DNA of 47,286 nucleotides from Kiritimatiellia bacterium. GTDB lineage: Bacteria; Verrucomicrobiota; Kiritimatiellia; RFP12; UBA1067. Position 1 is the stretch's first letter. Every line of letters starts with the position of its first letter. Positions 42,301 through 47,286 of this stretch are shown here, piece after piece. The stretch covers positions 1 to 47,286 of the forward strand of contig JAHBAE010000097.1 in assembly GCA_018384485.1 (NCBI GenBank). Direction: 5' to 3'. The position numbers and the translations under genes were made by a program. The notes beneath the pieces are model-generated. The model had not been told where the DNA came from, searched no databases, and saw only the letters and a list, made by a program, of their open reading frames with translations.

Positions 42301-45300
42301 ACTTGAGATAAAAGGTGGAAAGCCCTCCGAAAAGCGTGTAGTCAATGTCCGCACTGCCACTGTGAATATAAAAATCAGCGGCTGCGCGATTCTCTGAGGA
42401 TATGGCGTTCCCAAAAAAGATCGAGTTTCTTACCTTTACCTTGGCGCAGATGACGTTGAGGCCCGCGGCTGAGCAAAACTGGAAATCGTTATTTTCCAAG
42501 TATTCCTTTGAGCCTTGCAGATTGTAAGCGAAAGTGCAATGGTCAATATCAATCGTCTTATCAGCTGATGGGAAATTGACATAAAGAGCACCGGAATTGC
42601 CGCCATTACCGAAGGATCCGTAATGACGGTTAGCGTTCGCAACCCACAAACAATTCGTGAACGCGCTTCCGCCGCAATCATTGACAAGGCATAGCGTACC
42701 GCCGGTACCTGGATGCGAAAGCTGGTTGGCTACTATGCGAGTATTGCGCATCGTAAGCGGCGCATTGTCGACATAAAGCGCTGAGCCGCGCGCGGTGCGC
42801 CAATTCTGCACCCAACCATTTGTAACGAAAAGGCAGTTATCAATGTAAACGCGCTTAAAGGTAGTAATATAGCCTCCAAAACCCGGATCAGTATCTATTA
42901 GGCGGCCAGTAGTACCTAACGTCATATTACCGCTCGACTCACAATCTTCAAAAATAGCGATTGCATCCTTAGTGCCTGCAAGGCAGAAACCTCGACCTTT
43001 TGAACGTTGGGGGGATGGCCCCCATGAATTGTTAAAGAAGCGACACTTGCGGAAAATAATCGACGAGCCGCCAGTTTTTACGAATCCGTGGAGGTAGCAC
43101 CTGCCAAAGGAGCAACGCTCGATGATGTTTGTGCAGTCGACAAAGGAGGCACCCACCGTCAACGCCTGTTCAATGGAACTTACCTTTGACGGAATGCCCT
43201 GCCCGTCGAACACAGTCTCAGGATTTGATTCGTCCAACTCAAGCGATACGCCTTCCTCGCCGAGGAAGCCGCCAAGCACAAGCCCTGGACGAGATAACGT
43301 AAGAGCGGCGGGAATTGGATATGTGCCGCTCTTGAAAAGAACAGCCGCAAGGCAACCTTCATTATGCGTATTTTCCGCTCCACTGAGCGCCGCCTGCGGT
43401 GCCATGGCATTCGCCCAAGATGTGCCGTCCTGTGTGCCTGCACCGGTTTCGGCAGCAAAGATGCCCTTGTAAATTACGAACGCGCGGGTGGCGCTGAGCC
43501 CCTCCGCCTGAGTCCCTGCAATACCTGTAACGAGCACACCGCCGAAACCATAAGTCTCGCAGTTATTATATGTCACAGTATAGTCAATGTCTTTCTTGAG
43601 CGTAACGCCATCAAGCTTGACGACAACTTCTGGCGTGACAGGCAAGCCGACGTAGATAATTTTTTCAGGCAGAGAAACCTCAAGATTCTTAGCTGTAGTA
43701 TCGCCCTCTACAATTGACAAAATAACCGCACCTGCACCACCTGCACCGCCGCGGGTCGAGTCATTATTGCCGCCACCGCCGCCGCCGGCACCGAAACCAT
43801 TGACACCCGCGCCGCCGTGCGCAGTCGTATCCGTACCATTGCCGCCGGCACCGGCGTTAATGCCGCCAATACCTCCGAGCGTGCCACCGCCGCCGCCGCC
43901 GGCGCCGTAAACGCCGACCTCCGCGCCGATGAAATACGGAGAACCTTGGCCGCCGTTTCTGCCAGACGCTGACGATTCCGTTGAAAACCCTTGCCAGAAA
44001 GAGCCGCCGCCGCCTGGCCCATAGACGTTGTAGGTATTGTTATTGATGCTGATGCCACCGCTATGCCCTTGAGTGGAGTCGTAATTCAAACCGTCTATAT
44101 GCGCCGTTGTATTCTTGTTGGCGCTGCCGCCAGAAGAGGCGATTGAGCCGCCGGAAGACGGAGCAGTCGAGAGCCAGGCGCCACCGCCGCCACCGCCGAA
44201 CGCCTCGATATTTATATCTCCCGCATGCAGGAACGAAGAGGCTCCCTTCCCGCCGGCACCGCCATTGGACGTAGAGGGAGAACCGCCTGCGCCAACCTCA
44301 AGCTTAATGCTCGAACCAGCAGGAACGAAAACCTTCTTTGCGACATGAATGACGCCGCCACCACCACCGCCGCCGCCTGCGCGGTTACCGCCGGCGCCAC
44401 CGCCGCCTACAACAAGCGCCTGTTCAATCGTCAAATCATGCTTCGCAGAGAGAGAGATTGTGCCTGGATTGAAAGTGTAGGCACGGGCGTTTCCGACAGC
44501 GACCGACACTGGCAACGCTGCAGTTGAATCAAAGTTATCGTCACTGTAAGAGAGGCTCTCACCTGTCACTGTTGCATTAATAGGTCCATTCACCTTCAAA
44601 GAGACGCGAGCGCCGCCGCCATTGTAAGAGGCATTATCGGGGATTCCCGTCCATCCACCAACAACTTTTCCTGCTGATGGCGTGTAGGCAATACTCGCAG
44701 TGGAGCCGAGTTCGATATATGCCTCTACCGACGCCGCCGCCTCGCCACCGTTGATTGAGACGAGTCCAGAACCGTCCGACACCGACACCGAGTACTTTGC
44801 CTTGATAACTCCGTCATCATTTATATAACCCTCCGGAAGCACCATCTCCGCGCCGGTAAAACGCGCACGATCAAGCGCTCGGTTGTAGGCAAGCTCGGCA
44901 TCGGTAAGAACGCGCTTATATATTCTAACGGCATAAAGGTCAAAGACGGCGTTGCGGTTCCCGATCCAAGTACCGATATTTACTTGGTCTGTAGTCGCCC
45001 TTCCGTTGTAGGCCGTGTTATCAAGGCAAAAGCCCTCATCGTTGAATGCAACCTTCGCACCCGCTCCATAGCGGACGATTGCAACAGATGTATCTTGACC
45101 GAAATAGCCACGCGTATCTTTGCCAATTCCTGCATACTGAAGATTCATCGACGTTGTTGCCGCATACTGAAGAGCGCCGAATGCACCGCGTTGTGCTTTA
45201 AGATAAGTAGTATCCCTATCACCCTGCATAGAGAGTATCAAATCGCGCACGTTAGCGCCATTTCCAATATGAATATAGGCGGCAGTCCAGTTAAAACACC

Positions 45301-47286
45301 TCGGACGGATGAACATTTCTACCGTCATTGACTTATCGTTAAGCGCGGCAGTGACACCGGAAACAAAATTCGACATATAAGTCTTACCGTCAAATGCGAT
45401 AGCGTTCACACGGCGGTCAAGCTCGCCACTGGCGCCCCATCCGTCAGTTGTACCTGTTTCATCAAGCCCATCCCAAGAGGCAATGAGACCATCGGAGATA
45501 TAGGCCGAGAACGGCATCGCTGTTGTAGCAGCTGTTTCCACAGTAGCCTCAACTGGAGATGCGGCCGTGAACGTAACCTTCTTTGCGCCGTCGCTCTTAA
45601 CGGCATTGCCAGGAAGCCCCGCCCAGTCTCTAAGCCCCCTGCCCTCGCTCGGCGTGTAGACGAATGTTACATTCTCGCCAACCGGCACCCAGACGCTCCC
45701 CTCATTACTACCGTTCACCGTCACCGTGCCTTCGGTAACTACGACATCTATCCTAACCTCAAGAAGATTACGAGCGGCATCAAACCGATAACCGTCAGGC
45801 AGCGTCTCTGGCAGAGCCTCCGCGAGCGACAAGCCGTCAAAGCGTATCTTATCGACTGCCGCGTTAAACGCCGCCTCCGTTGCGTCAAGCGGACGCGAGT
45901 AGATTCTCAACACATTGAACAAGCCTACGAAACGGTCTGTCGCATTATTGTAGCGGGCGCCAAGAGCTAAATAATCATTATTTCCGTCTACAGATATATT
46001 GCCAGTAGCTAAATTAGAAATCTTTTCACCGTTTACAAAGAAGTTTTCAGGGGCAGAGCCAGATTGATTGTACGAGACAGTATATGTTTTGCGCATTAGT
46101 CCCATCGGCGAAGACACCTTTGCAAGCGTAGCGGGAGAACCGTTGGCGCCGCCAAAGTAATTTCTGGCAGGCGAAGCGTTCATATACAATAACCTCGACG
46201 TATAGCGATTGTTCACCACTTGAGTAAAAGCATTGGTGCGGTATGGCGTGATGCTCGCTTCAATCGTATTCCAGTCAGGCAGAAGGTTTGCCATGTGAAG
46301 CGGATGGTTATTATTTATACAGCCCCACACCTCAAGCGCGTCTTCACGAAACGCGGCGCGCCCACGGATGAGATCCCAAGGATGCTGCTGCTGACCGGTG
46401 AGGTCGTACCACTTGAATGAAAGGCTGTCGTGGACACCTGGAGCGACATTCTCCTTTGCATCCCAAAGACCAATCAACCCCTTAGAGATATAAGTGAGAG
46501 CTGGGAGCTCCTGTTCTGCATAGACTGAAATCTTAGCAGGCGCGGCGGCAGTAAAGGTGACAGTGCGAGCGTCTGATGACTTTTCCGCCTTGAGAGGAAG
46601 CCCCGACCAGCGCACTTTCGTACCCTTTTCAGGCGTAAAGGTGACAGTAACTTTCGTGCCCACCTTAAAATAAGTGCCGCTTTCGAGAGAAGCTGCACCG
46701 CCCTTCGCTACGATATCATACATTACTTCGAGGCAACGCTTCTCGCTGTTCCAGCGATAGCCGTCAGGTAGAGTCATGTTGGCAAGCGTCGTTTCTTCGT
46801 CCGCGCCAAAGAAGCGTATTCTGTCGAGCGCGGCATTGAATGCGACCTCGACCGGCTCAAGAGGACGAGAATAGAAGCGGATTGAATAGAGCGAACCTGC
46901 TACTGTACTTTCCGTGTTGTCATATCTCGACCCTAATGCTGGATACGCCCCCATATTCCAACCAGTACAAGGAGAGCACCCTATCGGCACCTCAGAACCG
47001 TTCACATAGTAGTCAATGAGCCCATTAAGCCGTGATGCTGCGCTATCGCGATAGACGGCCGTAAGTGTATTGGCGTTACCGGCTCTGATTAACTCCGACT
47101 CGCCATAATCGCAAGCTCTCTGTACATTGTTTACCATATATCGCTGAGCGCCGAAGCCGCCAAAATCCGTTCGCACAATAAATATACGATCTTGGTCATC
47201 ACAATTTGAGAAAAGATACATGCCGGAATCGATTTTGGCGCAGAACTCGGCTGTAAGATAGCTGGGGACAGGATGCTTGGTGAAGG
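36347..47286 (-). CDS. Giant modular surface protein: LamG, InlB-like, glycine-rich and four Pmp-like beta-helix modules (N-terminus beyond window)
   Basis: More than 3,640 residues; the frame is open to the window edge (the codons above the ATG at 47221 continue without stop as YLTAEFCAKIDSG), so start and signal peptide are missing. Order from the N-terminal side: three LamG/concanavalin-like domains, each ended by a short InlB-type beta repeat; a glycine-rich domain; a small Ig-like domain; four beta-helix modules of about 615 residues with Ig-like linkers. Each beta-helix opens with GTSW or GTNW and DA or NA, contains CTFA(Y/W)NL and closes with SPA(I/L)D-x-G, usually DP, followed by NLG or NMG and a YG string. 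FxxN and GGA(I/V) motifs recall chlamydial Pmp adhesins. No autotransporter barrel, LPXTG, PEP-CTERM or other sorting tail is seen at the C-terminus (GSIIIIR). Likely an extracellular adhesin or glycan-binding protein (inference). Confidence 0.85.
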   Translation of the reverse strand, partial: FTKHPVPSYLTAEFCAKIDSGMYLFSNCDDQDRIFIVRTDFGGFGAQRYMVNNVQRACDYGESELIRAGNANTLTAVYRDSAASRLNGLIDYYVNGSEVPIGCSPCTGWNMGAYPALGSRYDNTESTVAGSLYSIRFYSRPLEPVEVAFNAALDRIRFFGADEETTLANMTLPDGYRWNSEKRCLEVMYDIVAKGGAASLESGTYFKVGTKVTVTFTPEKGTKVRWSGLPLKAEKSSDARTVTFTAAAPAKISVYAEQELPALTYISKGLIGLWDAKENVAPGVHDSLSFKWYDLTGQQQHPWDLIRGRAAFREDALEVWGCINNNHPLHMANLLPDWNTIEASITPYRTNAFTQVVNNRYTSRLLYMNASPARNYFGGANGSPATLAKVSSPMGLMRKTYTVSYNQSGSAPENFFVNGEKISNLATGNISVDGNNDYLALGARYNNATDRFVGLFNVLRIYSRPLDATEAAFNAAVDKIRFDGLSLAEALPETLPDGYRFDAARNLLEVRIDVVVTEGTVTVNGSNEGSVWVPVGENVTFVYTPSEGRGLRDWAGLPGNAVKSDGAKKVTFTAASPVEATVETAATTAMPFSAYISDGLIASWDGLDETGTTDGWGASGELDRRVNAIAFDGKTYMSNFVSGVTAALNDKSMTVEMFIRPRCFNWTAAYIHIGNGANVRDLILSMQGDRDTTYLKAQRGAFGALQYAATTSMNLQYAGIGKDTRGYFGQDTSVAIVRYGAGAKVAFNDEGFCLDNTAYNGRATTDQVNIGTWIGNRNAVFDLYAVRIYKRVLTDAELAYNRALDRARFTGAEMVLPEGYINDDGVIKAKYSVSVSDGSGLVSINGGEAAASVEAYIELGSTASIAYTPSAGKVVGGWTGIPDNASYNGGGARVSLKVNGPINATVTGESLSYSDDNFDSTAALPVSVAVGNARAYTFNPGTISLSAKHDLTIEQALVVGGGGAGGNRAGGGGGGGGVIHVAKKVFVPAGSSIKLEVGAGGSPSTSNGGAGGKGASSFLHAGDINIEAFGGGGGGAWLSTAPSSGGSIASSGGSANKNTTAHIDGLNYDSTQGHSGGISINNNTYNVYGPGGGGSFWQGFSTESSASGRNGGQGSPYFIGAEVGVYGAGGGGGGTLGGIGGINAGAGGNGTDTTAHGGAGVNGFGAGGGGGGNNDSTRGGAGGAGAVILSIVEGDTTAKNLEVSLPEKIIYVGLPVTPEVVVKLDGVTLKKDIDYTVTYNNCETYGFGGVLVTGIAGTQAEGLSATRAFVIYKGIFAAETGAGTQDGTSWANAMAPQAALSGAENTHNEGCLAAVLFKSGTYPIPAALTLSRPGLVLGGFLGEEGVSLELDESNPETVFDGQGIPSKVSSIEQALTVGASFVDCTNIIERCSFGRCYLHGFVKTGGSSIIFRKCRFFNNSWGPSPQRSKGRGFCLAGTKDAIAIFEDCESSGNMTLGTTGRLIDTDPGFGGYITTFKRVYIDNCLFVTNGWVQNWRTARGSALYVDNAPLTMRNTRIVANQLSHPGTGGTLCLVNDCGGSAFTNCLWVANANRHYGSFGNGGNSGALYVNFPSADKTIDIDHCTFAYNLQGSKEYLENNDFQFCSAAGLNVICAKVKVRNSIFFGNAISSENRAAADFYIHSGSADIDYTLFGGLSTFYLKSYSGATITLGEHIIVGDPNFVTKPDEVKNLVNEPNNFSIPRTSSTCTKIYYKSTATAALIDAHVVTDAAKYSPAIDGSIPSWPVGEESEPNGGIANLGFYGTTSEAAPSILGVPTIDGDVQVSFSPESAGPSVSFRLGGDGTPYNATAKLEITGDGKSWVHELVGLQQGSEVLVHCPEAFTPGASLTVNVVVSAPGQADVVKSLNVNAAGDVPPWYGHGGDPNKVVHVRAGSTALNPRGTSWADAFPDFSRAYSALTSTRNEIWFAGTISHTVAPDYFRNGYPAIIRGGFTGVEDSADERVDGATSTIDGNMRFTCFYLHNQGKLTVERVDFRNGFSRAFYRGDSSGDLEFIDCGFYNNGATDATAISGAAVYFARSAHPAANLAFRSCRFEGNGRRATSNALLDGPCIYVNKAQKSLTVEDSIFLTNGAPYSLTSIGTGDVRPVGTCVYAVDTPVTITGCRFAGNRACNYKTENHGGIIYLKGLCGGSRIANCAFVGNESVTRTGNAADAGTIGGAVVINLDQKVREVSVENCTFAWNLASGNIVPTDLLAYVGTVNVKNSIFYGGVRRAAATDAGNYGKYMHTTGNGVINLSYSMFDIDIEEAVKGTGPVTIDESCMVNNPLFVSGDTLNLTVRNSTVPGMAYDAGMEKIAATGDVHLVTVAGYLDNDGVLHTGGDAVSPAIDAGDPADDCSLEPHPNGNFINLGAYGNTAEASRTYSVEPEIADNLVTITFPDNTSFPKIDFDLKAAQLDYTAIVNVLCGTNGFDNTTFRSPALPVRGGEHFSYLQKTEPYKSGSTLYVRVLVTSGDHVLTNDTTITVTGEMPPWWGKGGGDGIIHVWADATGANNGTNWRDAYTDLDAAVAALDARTKEIWIAGNWYLTTGSYNFTPSRSIAIRGGFTAVENTPDERPSNSASVIDGNNQYNPIVINNTLGISAEVDRLVLYNSYDRGIHKTGGGDLSVISCTFLTNGVHGTKNQGNGKGISITSASGAHVFVTNTLFMGNMLIDEVYDGSTGQGNGSGIYIDSGASLTVVDCRFNGNGHPSVTPSTSHSGNPRSGTFSGGAIYSTVPTHISYSRFCGNRVIHETGSGGTVVLTSSANGSTLKNCLFAANQDTRNWSSNGTPVSDKGGALVVSLGNAAYTVDIENCTFAYNLCDGKYCAAGLTVTAGSVNVKNCVFGGNMIGANASDKSVDINVRSGASCYVSYTLLSQDGALRSTDVATACQAGGTLELGEGVLYGDALFVTPVLSVTNLVYNFDGSKPKIMYFDPAKKPDWMMQNFDAHVLSESGYFNNAGEELQAEEGVLSPAIDKGDPLDSLRDEYVAPENMIINMGAYGGTRWASKSAIGLAEIDGDVKITFPTEFTRPQIEFTVGGEGTFIANATVYISSDGGKTWDHISEPIGNLIRGQAVSYLVPLVYPPNTELIAEVVLTANGISKNAISQNTSAEGKLPSWYGHGGDPTKVVHVREGAFGSGDGTSWGDAVTSFHKGISLLTAERNELWFAGTNVVAGASTAYNFDFPVLIRGGFDATEDSIEERKDGVKSLLTAKFLADNLKLENSQKVYIERIVFSEGQTRNFIKNNSKGDLAFSECEFVDGCSTSSGTGGYFEGDSGKTANLSFTNCVFRNNKYDYGASYVSNQSGSKAAYFKNFASVTIDGCLFKDNGTGFARVNYLSSAKAAIFEATGCRLNVANTRFVANSIFVGGSGGHILLQTGTGGSVFRNCCFVGNISANDDTFGPSAGNVSGYGGIIYVTGDFEECPEITIDHCTFAYNLAGSYGCPGVIYVQRGIVNVANSIFHSNKLSTENICPADVFVNYEQDDPDGAQCHISYSMVDDLGTNNIRAVSGGIITTNNVYVADPLLVTTMDDLLGCLPDCSVSGARLSLNRNQLRFINNAETLEKLEAFNVHLRSRGGWYDEFTGAWRNTTGASSPALDRGDPTADYSQEPDRAGVGFPGRRVNLGAYGNTPWASMTPHPGSIIIIR
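36390..37920 (-). other. Beta-helix module 4 of the giant protein
   Basis: Preceded by PSWYGHGGDPTK. Opens VVHVREGAFGSGDGTSW, then LIRGGFDATEDSIEER; contains HCTFAYNL near 36990 and VANSIFHSN; closes SPALDRGDP and NLGAYGNTPWAS. The protein ends 10-12 residues later, so no anchor domain follows. Confidence 0.75.
38270..39800 (-). other. Beta-helix module 3 of the giant protein
   Basis: Preceded by PPWWGKGGGDG. Opens IIHVWADATGANNGTNW, then AIRGGFTAVENTPDER; contains NCTFAYNL near 38848 and VKNCVFGGN; closes SPAIDKGDP and NMGAYGGTRWAS. FxxN units include FMGN, RFNGN and RFCGN; GGAI occurs as FSGGAIYS and GGAL as KGGALVVS. Confidence 0.75.
40150..41640 (-). other. Beta-helix module 2 of the giant protein
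   Basis: Preceded by PPWYGHGGDPNK. Opens VVHVRAGSTALNPRGTSW, then IIRGGFTGVEDSADER; contains NCTFAWNL near 40697 and VKNSIFYGG; closes SPAIDAGDP and NLGAYGNTAEAS. FxxN units include RFEGN, RFAGN and FVGN; GGAV occurs as IGGAVVIN. Confidence 0.75.
42000..43475 (-). other. Beta-helix module 1 of the giant protein
   Basis: Opens with FAAETGAGTQDGTSWANAM, has HCTFAYNL near 42530, VRNSIFFGNA after it, and closes with YSPAIDG and NLGFYGTTSEA. It lacks the upstream PPWYGHGGD linker found before modules 2 and 4 and directly follows the small Ig-like domain. It is the most divergent module at its exit (SIPSWP instead of GDP). Confidence 0.7.
43715..44425 (-). other. Glycine-rich domain of the giant protein
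   Basis: About 235 residues with runs of Gly: LVVGGGGAGGN, GGGGGGGGVIHV, VPAGSSIKLEVGAGGSPS, FGGGGGGAW, ending GGAGAVILSIVEG. The alternation of Gly-runs and beta strands with VGAGG matches glycine-rich domains of tail fibres and surface proteins, some of which fold as packed polyglycine-II helices. The DNA is a dense GCC/GGC trinucleotide stretch and is prone to slippage. Confidence 0.75.
44555..47286 (-). other. Three LamG-like plus InlB-like module pairs in the giant protein
   Basis: LamG-like domains lie at about 47286-46850, 46500-45840 and 45515-44870. Each ends in an echo of (F/V/I)YSRPL or IYKRVL, then (F/Y)N-A/R-A-(L/V)D-(R/K)-(I/A)RF. Each is followed by LP-(D/E)-GY and an InlB-type beta unit (about 46725-46510, 45765-45530, 44805-44555) containing (F/A)-(T/V)-YTP or FTPEKG, then W-(S/A/T)-G-(L/I)-P, then V(T/S)(F/L). 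The second and third open with YIS-(K/D)-GLI-x-(L/S)-WD. LamG folds often bind glycans or proteins. Confidence 0.75.

Noticed and set aside
43715-44425. GCC/GGC-rich tract as a microsatellite or non-coding repeat
   Set aside because: It stays in frame as glycine codons of the giant protein with interspersed conserved beta strands, so it is a coding domain.

Overview
The window looks like chromosomal DNA from a Gram-negative member of the PVC superphylum (Planctomycetes-Verrucomicrobia-Chlamydiae), most plausibly a Kiritimatiellota- or Verrucomicrobia-like bacterium. The evidence is a chlamydia-style long GreA (about 700 residues), lipopolysaccharide genes (kdsA, lptB and an LptA/LptC-like gene), an hprK-ptsH-ptsI regulatory PTS without any EII gene, and a giant surface protein whose beta-helix modules carry the GGA(I/V) and FxxN motifs of chlamydial Pmp proteins. 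Placement below superphylum is an inference. No rRNA, tRNA, CRISPR array, insertion sequence or phage gene was seen.

Layout. Bases 1-505 have no credible gene and are filled with short tandem repeats and a duplicated 52-bp block. A divergent pair follows: a DEDDh exonuclease (minus) and a small glycogen-binding-module protein (plus). From 5657 down to 1501 on the minus strand lies a tightly overlapping four-gene unit: a secreted coiled-coil protein, a PlsC-type acyltransferase, an oligopeptide-type solute-binding protein and an RlmI/RlmK-like methyltransferase. A HydG-like radical SAM gene (minus) is divergent from rlmN plus an SNF2 helicase gene (plus). From 17.8 to 10.9 kb (minus) runs kdsA, an LptA/C-like gene, lptB, hpf, hprK, ptsH, ptsI and a glycosyltransferase-like gene, resembling the proteobacterial lpt-rpoN-hpf-ptsN cluster but without rpoN. 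A truncated comEC stands alone at 19.1-17.9 kb.

From 32.0 to 19.2 kb (minus) a long information-processing series runs long greA, a dksA-like gene, lspA, ruvA, a two-domain secreted esterase, alaS (short form), rsmB and dnaE. Upstream, 36.2 to 32.1 kb (minus) holds a NifU-like scaffold, an iorB-like subunit, hisS, a small degenerate methyltransferase, a Sel1-repeat protein and a YmdB-type phosphoesterase. This unit ends in a very strong hairpin that runs into the promoter of the next unit. The last 10.9 kb is one open reading frame, cut off by the window edge at its N-terminal end. It encodes more than 3,640 residues made of LamG-like domains, InlB-like repeats, a glycine-rich domain and four beta-helix modules at a period of about 1.85 kb.

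Regulation. Eight gene or operon starts carry the same extended -10 element, TG(G/A)TATAAT, usually preceded by T-rich sequence and often followed by ACGC. At four of them it lies only 6-8 nt before the ATG with no ribosome-binding site, which predicts leaderless or nearly leaderless transcripts. Most downstream genes in operons instead have clear AAGGAG-like sites and ATGA/GTGA overlaps, which I used to correct several starts.
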